Assembly: GCF_000612545.2 (NCBI RefSeq)
Contig: NZ_CP097800.1
Span: 682,001-746,000 of the forward strand
Length of the DNA stretch: 64,000 nt
Source: Streptomyces sp. PCS3-D2
Lineage (GTDB): Bacteria > Actinomycetota > Actinomycetes > Streptomycetales > Streptomycetaceae
Reading direction: 5' to 3'
Part shown: piece after piece, positions 1 to 7,489 of the stretch
Layout: every line of letters begins with the position of its first letter
Numbering within the stretch: position 1 is the first letter of the stretch
Position numbers and translations under genes: made by a program
Notes under the pieces: model-generated
Databases searched by the model: none
The model's input: the letters and a program-made list of their open reading frames with translations, nothing else
What the model was told of the DNA's origin: nothing

Positions 1-364
1 CGTAGGCGATCAGTCCGAAGAGCGTCCACGCGACCAGGTAGCCACAGGCGAACTGCGCGACCCGGGCCGCCCGCCCCCACCCCGACGCCTGGCGCCCGAT
101 GGACCGGGCCCAGGTCACGGCGACCGGTGCCACGGAAGGAAACATCATCGCGGCCATCATGACCGCCCACAGCAGCAGGAAGAGCGGGAGAGCCATGCCC
201 ATCGTCCCCGCCGAGACCCCCATGTCACCGGACTGGGCCACGATGACGAGCCAGCAGAGCAGGGCGATCAGGGCCATCACCGACCAGGCGACGGCCATCG
301 TGCGTGCCGGGAGAAGGTTGCCGGGCCGCAACGGAGGCAGGCTACGGGCCGCGTCACGCGCCAT
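1..364 (-). CDS. DUF2182 predicted metal-binding membrane protein (partial, C-terminus beyond window)
   Basis: Translating the minus strand from an ATG at 364 gives about 121 residues before the window edge, so the C-terminus is missing. The segment WAVMMAAMMFPSVAP around residues 68-82 is the hallmark of DUF2182 integral membrane proteins, with a first membrane helix near residues 24-45 and another near 100-120. The biochemical role of DUF2182 is unproven; binding of a transition metal has been proposed from its conserved Met residues. It is divergent from a DUF1326 gene, a family often found beside it, so the two probably act together. No good Shine-Dalgarno precedes the ATG, so the start could be the internal ATG near codon 24. 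Confidence 0.8.
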   Translation of the reverse strand, partial: MARDAARSLPPLRPGNLLPARTMAVAWSVMALIALLCWLVIVAQSGDMGVSAGTMGMALPLFLLLWAVMMAAMMFPSVAPVAVTWARSIGRQASGWGRAARVAQFACGYLVAWTLFGLIAY

Positions 365-569
365 GGCTACAGCGCAGCACACGAACACGCGGCGCGCACG
401 CCGACGGCGGTGCCACGGAATGCGATCAACGGTCCGGGCGAGAAGGATGGGATCCAGAGCCCGGCATGCCGGGTAGGCACAGGGCTGGAACCTCCCCCTC
501 CCACCCGGTCGACCGGTGGCCGTGGCCGGTACCCGCATCACCCGGGTCCGGGCGCGAGGAGGTGGCGGC

Positions 570-1223
570 ATGACCGAGACGACACAGACGATTCCCGCCT
601 GGCACGTGTCCGGCGACTGGTTCGACACCTGCAGGTGCGACATTCCGTGCCCGTGCTCGTTCGCCCAGCCCCCCACCTACGGGGAGTGCGACGGGGTGCT
701 CGCCTGGCACGTCCGCGAGGGTCACTACGGGGACGTCCGACTGGACGGGCTCAACGTCCTCATGGTGGCCTCCTTCGTCGGCAACGTCTGGGCCGAGCAC
801 TCCGACGCGTACGGGGCGGTCTTCCTTGACGAGCGGGCCGACGAGCAGCAGCGCGAAGCCCTTCAGATGATCTTCGGTGGGCAGGCGGGCAGCTGGCCGC
901 AGCAGATGCTCACCATGTTCGCGGGCGAGATGAGGGGTATGGACGTCGCCCCCATCGCCTTCGAGGCCGACGACGACCTCGGCGGCTGGCGGGTCTCCGT
1001 ACCCGGAAAGGTCGAGGCGAGCGCCGTCGCCCTCACCGGCCCGACGACACCCGAGGGCGCGCGAGTGCAGTCGACCAACCTGCCCGGTTCCGAGACCGGC
1101 CCCGGCCAGGTGGCGACGTGGGGCCGCACCACGGTCAACCGCGCGGACGCGTTCGGCTTCCGGTGGGACCGCGAAGGCCGGTCGAGCAAGCACATCACCT
1201 TCGACTGGACCGGGCCCGACTGA
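570..1223 (+). CDS. DUF1326 domain-containing protein
   Basis: The product is a 217-residue soluble protein. The ATG at 570 is preceded by GAGGAGG at a good distance, so the longer open frame upstream is not needed. Near the N-terminus the motif TCRCDIPCPCSF packs four cysteines into nine residues, typical of DUF1326 and suggestive of metal binding. The body GDWFDTCRCDIPC...GECDGVLAWHV matches the family pattern. Function is unknown. The divergent neighbour is a DUF2182 membrane protein, its usual genomic partner, which suggests a two-component metal- or redox-handling pair. Family assignment is firm; role is inference. Confidence 0.85.
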   Translation: MTETTQTIPAWHVSGDWFDTCRCDIPCPCSFAQPPTYGECDGVLAWHVREGHYGDVRLDGLNVLMVASFVGNVWAEHSDAYGAVFLDERADEQQREALQMIFGGQAGSWPQQMLTMFAGEMRGMDVAPIAFEADDDLGGWRVSVPGKVEASAVALTGPTTPEGARVQSTNLPGSETGPGQVATWGRTTVNRADAFGFRWDREGRSSKHITFDWTGPD

Positions 1224-1243
1224 ACCCGTCCGGTGCCCGGTCG

Positions 1244-2053
1244 TCACCGGCCACCGGCCACCGGCTCGGGGTGAGCGCTGCAGAAGGCCCGGACGGCCAG
1301 GCCGAACTCCTCGGGCCGTTCCAGGTTGCTGACGTGCCCGGCGCCCGGAATCACGACGAGCTCGGCCGCCGGGATCGCCTGCCGGAACTGCCGTGCGACG
1401 GACAGCGGCGACCGTGCGTCCCGCTCTCCCCAGAGCAGGAGGGTGGGCACCGAGACGGTGGCCAGCACGTCCCGCAGGTCCGCCTCGGCCATGAGGGCCA
1501 GCTGTGTCCGGAAGGTCCGCGGCCGCACGGCGGCCGCCAGCTCGTCCAGCAGGGGCAGGTAGGCGGCGGGCGGCTCGCCGGCGAACAGGCCGGGCAGGGT
1601 CGGATCGAACGCGTCGCGCGGCGCGGCCAGCATCCGGCGCACGCCGGCGACCCGGGCCCGGACCTCGTCCGCCGGAAGGGAGCCCGCCCAGCCCGCGTAG
1701 GTGTCGGCGAGGATCAGCGTCCTCACGAGGTCCGGACGGCGGCGGTAGAACTCCAGGGCGACCGTGCCGCCCCAGGAGAGACCGGCGACGTGCGCCGGAC
1801 CCAGCCGCAGGGCCTCGACCACCGCCGCCAGACAGCGGGCGTAGTCGGCGAGCCCGAAGGACTCCGGAACGTCGCCGGAGCGGCCCGCTCCCGGTTCGTC
1901 CCAGGCCACGACCGTGAACGCGTCCGCCAGCGCTTCGACCTGCGGCCGCCAGACACGGGCGTCCTCTCCCGCGCCGTGGAGGAACACCAGGGGCGGTCCC
2001 TCGCCGGCCCGGTCGTACGCGACCTCCACCCCGTCGACCCGCACCGTCGCCAT
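1244..2053 (-). CDS. alpha/beta-fold hydrolase
   Basis: This 269-residue protein has the full alpha/beta hydrolase signature: an oxyanion HGAG motif at 26-29, nucleophile elbow GLSWG with Ser93, acid Asp212 in GERDARSP and catalytic His240 in GAGHVSN. Length is normal for a single-domain esterase, lipase or C-C hydrolase, with a cap region around residues 120-195. There is no signal peptide, so it is cytoplasmic. The substrate cannot be told from sequence. It converges on the DUF1326 gene and stands alone. Confidence 0.88.
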   Translation of the reverse strand: MATVRVDGVEVAYDRAGEGPPLVFLHGAGEDARVWRPQVEALADAFTVVAWDEPGAGRSGDVPESFGLADYARCLAAVVEALRLGPAHVAGLSWGGTVALEFYRRRPDLVRTLILADTYAGWAGSLPADEVRARVAGVRRMLAAPRDAFDPTLPGLFAGEPPAAYLPLLDELAAAVRPRTFRTQLALMAEADLRDVLATVSVPTLLLWGERDARSPLSVARQFRQAIPAAELVVIPGAGHVSNLERPEEFGLAVRAFCSAHPEPVAGGR

Positions 2054-2497
2054 GTGCTTCAGGATAGGCCCGTCCCTCCTCCGCGGCGCCGAACACCGGC
2101 CGCGGCCACGGGCGGAGCGCGCTCCGGCCGCCCCCGGCGGACCCGGGCGGCACCGATCCCCGCTCCGCCGTCACGGTATGGTGTCCGGTGGTGCGGACGG
2201 CCCGGCGGTCGTCCCGCCGGCTACCGTGCCGGGGCCTATGGCGCCCCCGGCGAGTTCCGATCCGTGCAGGAGGGAAGCGTGGGCGAGCGCATGACGTTCG
2301 ACGCCGCCTGCCCGCCGTGACGCTCCGCACCCGGTAGCACCCCCGTACTCCTCGCCCGCAGGGGCAGACATCCTTCCCCGGCATGCCCGCTCCGGGCCCG
2401 TCGGAGCCGCCCGGCGGTTGCCCCGCCGCCCGGCGCCCTCCTGCCCGCCCCGTCCCGCCGGGCAGGCTGCCCCCGAACACGACAGGTCCCGTCTCCT
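2054..2497. other. 444-bp divergent region upstream of the SulP transporter
   Basis: The interval separates the hydrolase from the transporter and holds no long gene. It contains a short leader ORF at 2279-2320 (listed separately) and, close to the transporter start, a CCTGCCCG/CGGGCAGG hairpin around 2440-2470. The distance between leader and transporter, with a hairpin between, could allow attenuation control, but that is inference. Confidence 0.4.
2279..2320 (+). CDS. possible 13-residue leader peptide upstream of the SulP gene
   Basis: A GTG at 2279 is preceded by AGGAGGGAAGC, the best Shine-Dalgarno in this region. It opens a 13-codon frame (VGERMTFDAACPP) ending in TGA at 2320. It contains one cysteine codon near its end. 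Cysteine-containing leader peptides upstream of sulfur genes are known in actinobacteria, where ribosome stalling controls the downstream gene. One Cys is weak support, and the transporter substrate is not shown to be sulfate. Confidence 0.3.
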   Translation: MGERMTFDAACPP

Positions 2498-4009
2498 TTG
2501 TCTTCTGCCGCCACTGCTGTGTCCCCGGCCGCCCGTCTGCGCGGCCTGAAGCCCGACTGGATCTCCGACCCGAAGGTCTGGCGCACCGAGGTGCTCGGCG
2601 GGCTGGTCGTCGCGCTGGCCCTGATCCCCGAGGCGATCTCCTTCTCGATCATCGCCGGCGTCGATCCGGCACTCGGCCTGTTCGCCTCGTTCACGATGGC
2701 CGTCGTCATCTCGATCGTCGGCGGTCGGCGGGCGATGATCTCCGCCGCCACGGGCGCCGTCGCACTCGTCATCGCCCCGCTGAACCGCGAGCACGGTCTG
2801 GGTTACCTCATCGCGGCCGTCATCCTGGCCGGCGTCTTCCAGATCGTGCTCGGCGCGCTGGGAGTGGCACGGCTGATGCGGTTCATCCCCCGTTCCGTCA
2901 TGGTCGGCTTCGTCAACTCGCTGGCCATCCTGATCTTCATGGCCCAGGTCCCCGAGATGCTGGACGTGCCCTGGGCCGTCTATCCGCTGATCGCCGCCGG
3001 CCTGGCGCTCATGGTGTTCTTCCCGAGGGTCACCACCGTGGTCCCGGCCCCGCTGGTCTCCATCGTCGTCCTGACCGTGATCACCGTCGCGGCCGCCATC
3101 TCGGTGCCCACGGTGGGCGACAAGGGCGAGCTGCCCTCGTCCCTCCCGGTGCCGGGCCTGCCGGACGTGCCGTTCACCCTGGACACGCTGTCGACGATCG
3201 CCCCGTACGCCTTCGCCATGGCCCTGGTCGGCCTGATGGAGTCGCTGATGACGGCGAAGCTGGTCGACGACATCACCGACACCCACTCCGACAAGACCCG
3301 CGAGTCGATCGGCCAGGGCATCGCGAACGTCGTCACCGGCTTCTTCGGCGGCATGGGGGGCTGCGCCATGATCGGCCAGACGATGATCAACGTGAAGGTC
3401 TCCGGCGCCCGTACCCGCCTGTCGACCTTCCTCGCGGGCGCGTTCCTGATGGTGCTGTGCATCGTCTTCGGCCCGGTCGTCTCCGACATCCCCATGGCCG
3501 CCCTGGTCGCGGTCATGATCATGGTGTCGCTGGCGACGTTCGACTGGCACTCGGTCGCGCCGAAGACGCTCCGGCGGATGCCCGCGGGTGAGATCTCGGT
3601 CATGGTGATCACCGTCGCGTGCGTGGTGGCCACCCACAACCTCGCCGTCGGCGTCGTCGTCGGCTCGGTGACCGCCATGATCATCTTCGCCAAGCGTGTC
3701 GCACACCTCGCCGAGGTCACCGCGCTGCCCGACCCCGACGGGAAGAGCGTTGTCTACCGCGTCACCGGTGAGCTGTTCTTCGCCTCCTCCAACGATCTCG
3801 TCGGTCGCTTCGGCTACGCCTCCGACCCCGACCGCATCGTCATCGACCTGAGTGGGGCGCACATCTGGGACGCCTCCTCCGTCGCCGCCCTGGACGCGAT
3901 CGAGACCAAGTACGCCCAGCGCGGCAAGACCGTCGAGATCACCGGCCTGAACGACCCGAGCTCCGACCTCCACGGCAAGCTCACCGGGGAACTCGCCGGC
4001 AGCCACTGA
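2498..4009 (+). CDS. SulP (SLC26) family anion transporter with STAS domain
   Basis: The 503-residue product has about 12 hydrophobic segments between residues 30 and 390 and a C-terminal STAS domain (about 405-500) containing VIDLSGAHIWDASSVAALD. This is the SulP layout for proton- or sodium-coupled uptake of sulfate, bicarbonate or dicarboxylates at the cytoplasmic membrane. The start is TTG at 2498; GTG at 2519 is an alternative and neither has a strong ribosome site. The STAS segment keeps the DASS sequence resembling the phosphorylatable loop of anti-sigma antagonists. A strong hairpin follows the gene. Substrate is undetermined. Confidence 0.88.
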   Translation: MSSAATAVSPAARLRGLKPDWISDPKVWRTEVLGGLVVALALIPEAISFSIIAGVDPALGLFASFTMAVVISIVGGRRAMISAATGAVALVIAPLNREHGLGYLIAAVILAGVFQIVLGALGVARLMRFIPRSVMVGFVNSLAILIFMAQVPEMLDVPWAVYPLIAAGLALMVFFPRVTTVVPAPLVSIVVLTVITVAAAISVPTVGDKGELPSSLPVPGLPDVPFTLDTLSTIAPYAFAMALVGLMESLMTAKLVDDITDTHSDKTRESIGQGIANVVTGFFGGMGGCAMIGQTMINVKVSGARTRLSTFLAGAFLMVLCIVFGPVVSDIPMAALVAVMIMVSLATFDWHSVAPKTLRRMPAGEISVMVITVACVVATHNLAVGVVVGSVTAMIIFAKRVAHLAEVTALPDPDGKSVVYRVTGELFFASSNDLVGRFGYASDPDRIVIDLSGAHIWDASSVAALDAIETKYAQRGKTVEITGLNDPSSDLHGKLTGELAGSH

Positions 4010-4031
4010 CACGGCGCGCGGACGGACGACC

Positions 4032-4060
4032 GGAGCCCCGGCCCCTGCGGCCGGGGCTCC
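4032..4060 (+). terminator. rho-independent-type hairpin after the SulP gene
   Basis: A perfect 12-bp inverted repeat (GGAGCCCCGGCC, loop CCTGC, GGCCGGGGCTCC) starts 23 bp after the transporter stop, with outer CGGAC/GTCCG pairing. No U-tract follows, as is usual in Streptomyces. Confidence 0.75.
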
Positions 4061-4195
4061 GTGCCGTCCGCGCCGCTCCCGTCCGCGCCGCCCCCGTCCG
4101 GGCCGGTGGGCGGGGTCCGGGCCGGGCCCGGTCCGATCGGGTGGATCCGCCCCGCGCGGCGCAGTGCGGGCCGGCCCCGCGGCTAGAGATGGGAC

Positions 4196-4852
4196 GTGAT
4201 CGTCCACGACCCCGAAGGATGGAACAGCGGCCCCTACGCGGCGGCGATCCGCACGCAGCAGGGTGATCTTTCGCTGCGGGACGCCGAGGGCTGGTGTCTG
4301 CCGCTGGACGTCGAGCGGTGGTGTGCACGGGCGGACGTCGGCGATCGTGCCGTGCTGCGGCGGTGCCGGGGCCGGGTGCTGGACATCGGCTGCGGGGCCG
4401 GCCGGCTCGTGGAGGCGCTGACACGCCGCGGGCACACCGTGCTCGGCATCGACGTGTGCTCGTCGGCGGTCAGCTCCACGGTGGGCCGAGGAGGCGCCGC
4501 GCTGCGCAGGTCGGTGTTCGACCCGCTGCCCGACGAGGGCGGATGGGGAACGGCTCTGCTGATCGACGGGAACATCGGCATCGGTGGTGATCCCCGCAGG
4601 CTGCTGCGCAGGATCAGGGGTCTGGTGCACGGACAGGGGCTGCTCCTGGTGGAGACCGCCGCGGCGGACGTGGACGAGCGTCGCCGGGTCCGCGTCCACG
4701 CAGGCCGCCACCCCGCGGGCGCCGTCTTCCCCTGGGCGGCCGTCGGCGCCTCGGCGCTGGACCGTCACGCCACCGCGGCGGGGTGGACGGCGACCGAGCG
4801 GTGGTCCTCCGCCGGGGGCCGTCACTTCGTGGCCCTGCGCGCCCGGGCCTGA
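4196..4852 (+). CDS. class I SAM-dependent methyltransferase (paralogue A)
   Basis: The 218-residue protein carries SAM motif I (VLDIGCGAGRLVEAL, about residues 61-75) and an acidic end of beta-2 (GIDV). It is a clear paralogue of the methyltransferase at 14554: both share LPLDVERWCA, SVFDPLP, GGWGT and DGNIGIGGDP. The GTG start at 4196 lies six bases after a -10-like TAGAGA (4184-4189) with no Shine-Dalgarno, so the mRNA may be leaderless. It converges on and overlaps by 31 bp the membrane gene of a molybdoenzyme module, the same neighbour type as in the second copy. Substrate unknown. Confidence 0.85.
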   Translation: MIVHDPEGWNSGPYAAAIRTQQGDLSLRDAEGWCLPLDVERWCARADVGDRAVLRRCRGRVLDIGCGAGRLVEALTRRGHTVLGIDVCSSAVSSTVGRGGAALRRSVFDPLPDEGGWGTALLIDGNIGIGGDPRRLLRRIRGLVHGQGLLLVETAAADVDERRRVRVHAGRHPAGAVFPWAAVGASALDRHATAAGWTATERWSSAGGRHFVALRARA

Positions 4853-5355
4853 GCCCGCGCGGCGCGCCTGCCGGCCCTGGTGCCGTGCCACATCCGTACG
4901 AGGAGGACGGCCGCCGAGGCAGCGAAGAGAGCGGCCGTGATCAGCAGCCAGCGCGTCAGGAAGACGTCGGCGGGAAGGGCCGTGGCCGCCGTGAAGTGGT
5001 CCACCCGGCGCAGGACGAGGGGCCACCAGACGAGCAGCAGGACACCGGCGACGAAAGCGGGGACCCGCACGTAGTTGACGCTCACCCGCACCGCGCCATG
5101 CCCGGCGCCCGAAGGCCCGCACCAGGCCTGCACCGCCCGGTCCGTCACCGAGTACAGCGGCAGCAGCACCAGGTCGTGCACCAGCGCCGCTCCGACGAAC
5201 CACAGGGCCACGCCGATGCTGTCTCCCCTGAGGAGTCGCACGCCCGCGTAGAGGGCGAGAGCGAAGGAGGCGAGGACGAGGAGGAGGTGGAGCGGGGAGG
5301 CGCCGTAGCGGCGGCGGAAGGCGAACGTGCCCGCGGGCGGGAGGCGGAATGTCAT
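4822..5355 (-). CDS. small integral membrane protein paired with molybdoenzyme A
   Basis: The 177-residue protein has about four hydrophobic segments (near 23-40, 48-70, 100-118 and 132-158) and a basic C-terminal tail rich in Arg and Ala. Its ATG at 5355 overlaps the stop of the upstream molybdoenzyme gene as ATGA, so the two are translationally coupled. A smaller membrane protein occupies the same position after the second molybdoenzyme (15296-15703), suggesting a conserved partner, perhaps a membrane subunit. No known family could be named from sequence. Confidence 0.7.
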   Translation of the reverse strand: MTFRLPPAGTFAFRRRYGASPLHLLLVLASFALALYAGVRLLRGDSIGVALWFVGAALVHDLVLLPLYSVTDRAVQAWCGPSGAGHGAVRVSVNYVRVPAFVAGVLLLVWWPLVLRRVDHFTAATALPADVFLTRWLLITAALFAASAAVLLVRMWHGTRAGRRAARAQARARRATK

Positions 5356-6917
5356 GCCTGCTCCCCGAAGGTGAGGCGGGTGACCCACTTCGTGTTGTGC
5401 ACACCGGGTGCACCGGGGACGATCACGCGGGCCGGGTAGCCGTGGTCGGCGGAGAGGACGGCACCGTTGACGCGCACGGCGAGGAGCGAGCGCGCGTCCC
5501 TGGCCTGGTTGTCGCGCAGGACCACGGAGCTGAACGACCCGCCGCGCTGCACCGACTCCACCAGGACCTTCGGGGTGTCCGTGCCGAGCCCGACAAGAGC
5601 CGCCAGGTCGGTGAGGCGGACCCCGGCCCAGTCCTGGTCGGATGTCGACCAGCCCTCCACGCAGGCGATCGGCAGGGACGATCGGCTCTGGGGCAGGGCC
5701 AGCAGCTGGCCGTAGGTCAGGTCCACCTGTCGGCCCGCACCGCGGACGGTCAGCCGCCAGGCGGGGCCGATGTCGCTGGGCCGGATGCCCACGGAGGCCG
5801 CGGTCTTGTTGATCTGAAAGCCGTTGGGCCCGGAGCCGGGCTCCTGTCCGTGCGGGGCGAGGAGCGCCGTCTGCCGGAACCAGCCGCCCACGCTCTGGCC
5901 GGCCGTGACCACCAGCAGCGCCAGTGATCCGAGCCCGACCATGCCCAGGGCGCCCCGGCGGGAGATCGTCGGCGCCGCCGGGCGGGGCGAGACCAGTCCG
6001 GCCGCCTCGGGCGCACCGGCCGCCGGCTCCCGCCCCCGGCGCCGCACCGCGCGCAGGGCCCTCGGCAGGCGGAAGACGACGTGGACCACGAAGGCCCCGA
6101 TGAACACCCAGGCCCCGTAGAAGTGCAGCACGTAGAAGGAGCCCGGGAAGATGTAGTGCAACTGGACGTTGAGGATGCCGGTGACGAACTCGAAACCGGC
6201 GCCTCCGACCAGCAGGAGCAGGGACAGCCGCTCGATGCCGTGGGCGACCGACCGCACCGGGGGCCACTCGAACAGCTTGGGGATCACCGACCACAGCTTC
6301 GCCAGGAGCACCGGTACCAGGACCACGCCGAGCGTGACGTGCACCCCCTGCGTGACCCGGTAGAGCCAGTACGGGGAGGTCGGCCAGGAGAACAGGTAGA
6401 AGCCGAGCCACCCCTTGTCCGGGGTCTGGTCGTTGCGGACCGCCAGGTCCGGGTTGTACGCCGCGTAGGAGACCAGCCCCGTCACGAACAGGACGGTGAT
6501 CCCGGCAAGGAGGACCAGCCCGAGCACCGAGGTCAGCCACGGGCCGCGCAGCGGGCTGCGCCAGAAGGCCGGACGCGAGGGTCCGGGCGGCGGACCGGCC
6601 GTCCGCGCGGCCTCCAGAGCCGATCGGAACCGCTCCGGCAAGCTGGGCCTGGACTCGTCCGGCTCCCCGCCCGCCGGGCGTGCCGACGTGTCCGCCTCGC
6701 CGTTCTCCCGCGGTCCCGGATGCCCTGGCCCCCTTGATTCCGGCGAGGACCGCGGCGCCTCCTCGGGACCGTGCCGCCCGCTACCGCTCGCGCCCAAGGG
6801 ACACCTCCGCAGACTCCCGCAATCGAGGGGTTCGGGACATCGCCCGCCGAGGAGAAGATGCCGCACCGGGGCCCTGAGCGCCCTCGTGACACGCCAGACC
6901 CGGGAGCGAGTCGCCAC
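5352..6917 (-). CDS. membrane-bound molybdopterin-dependent oxidoreductase with cytochrome b domain (A)
   Basis: The open frame gives 521 residues. A Pro/Arg-rich N-terminal 110 residues may be non-coding, so the true start is uncertain (GTG at 6917 or 6866). Four to five membrane helices with conserved His (residues about 125-310) resemble a di-haem cytochrome b561. Next come an internal twin-arginine segment (ISRRGALGMVG) and another hydrophobic stretch, then a sulfite-oxidase-type Moco domain (about 360-520). The Moco ligand Cys lies in IACVEGWS, and DHGYPARVIVPG and GVHNTKWV are family blocks. It probably passes electrons between an extracytoplasmic substrate and quinone; the substrate is unknown. 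It is coupled to the membrane gene downstream. Confidence 0.82.
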   Translation of the reverse strand: MATRSRVWRVTRALRAPVRHLLLGGRCPEPLDCGSLRRCPLGASGSGRHGPEEAPRSSPESRGPGHPGPRENGEADTSARPAGGEPDESRPSLPERFRSALEAARTAGPPPGPSRPAFWRSPLRGPWLTSVLGLVLLAGITVLFVTGLVSYAAYNPDLAVRNDQTPDKGWLGFYLFSWPTSPYWLYRVTQGVHVTLGVVLVPVLLAKLWSVIPKLFEWPPVRSVAHGIERLSLLLLVGGAGFEFVTGILNVQLHYIFPGSFYVLHFYGAWVFIGAFVVHVVFRLPRALRAVRRRGREPAAGAPEAAGLVSPRPAAPTISRRGALGMVGLGSLALLVVTAGQSVGGWFRQTALLAPHGQEPGSGPNGFQINKTAASVGIRPSDIGPAWRLTVRGAGRQVDLTYGQLLALPQSRSSLPIACVEGWSTSDQDWAGVRLTDLAALVGLGTDTPKVLVESVQRGGSFSSVVLRDNQARDARSLLAVRVNGAVLSADHGYPARVIVPGAPGVHNTKWVTRLTFGEQA

Positions 6918-7012
6918 GGGTGCGGTCCCCGGCTCCCGCCCGGCGGGACGGTGCGGTGCGCCGGCCGCGGTGGCGCCGGCCCCGCGGTGTCAGCGGGAGC
7001 GTCCGCGTACGG

Positions 7013-7330
7013 TCACCGCCTCCCCTCCGGATCCGGGCGACGGCCGCGCGCCGCGGCCTGCAGGAAGAACACCGCGGCCACGACGCCGAACGCCACCCCG
7101 ATGGCCGTGCACGCCGTGGTCAGACCGGCGGGGGCGTCCAGCATGCGCGGCACGGTGTTGAGGCATGCCTGGGCGTAGAGGCCGAGCATGGCGTAGGCGT
7201 AGGGCCTGGCCACGACTCGACTGTGGAACCTCGCCGGAGTCCACCCGCGCAGGAGTGCGACGGGGAGCGGAAGCAGGAGGAGCGTCGCCGCCGCCAGAAG
7301 GGCGGCGGGGACGGCCGGATGTGCGTTCAT
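7013..7330 (-). CDS. small three-helix membrane protein of unknown function
   Basis: The 105-residue product begins at ATG 7330, preceded by AGAGAGGT. Three hydrophobic segments (near 7-28, 50-65 and 74-97) are separated by short basic loops, and the tail is Arg-rich. The gene lies 95 bp upstream of the molybdoenzyme frame on the same strand and may be co-transcribed with it. No family is recognised. Confidence 0.6.
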   Translation of the reverse strand: MNAHPAVPAALLAAATLLLLPLPVALLRGWTPARFHSRVVARPYAYAMLGLYAQACLNTVPRMLDAPAGLTTACTAIGVAFGVVAAVFFLQAAARGRRPDPEGRR

Positions 7331-7489
7331 GGGTACCTCTCTGGTGCGGCTGCCCACACTAGGTCCGGACCACCTGCCGGCCCCATGCCGGAGTCCGGCA
7401 GTCTCGGCGCCCTGTCACTGCCCGTCGGTCACGGCCGCCGGTCACGGCCTCCCGGACGCTGCTGCCGCACGCCGGCCGGAGGAGCCGGC

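Noticed and set aside
426-2480. Long minus-strand frame of 684 codons over the DUF1326 and hydrolase genes
   Set aside because: It is Arg/Gly-rich, has no family motifs and overlaps two convincing genes; it is a typical high-GC shadow frame.
2171-5413. 1080-codon minus-strand frame across the SulP gene
   Set aside because: Its sequence is low-complexity and rich in His, Asp and Gly, the antisense image of a membrane-protein gene.
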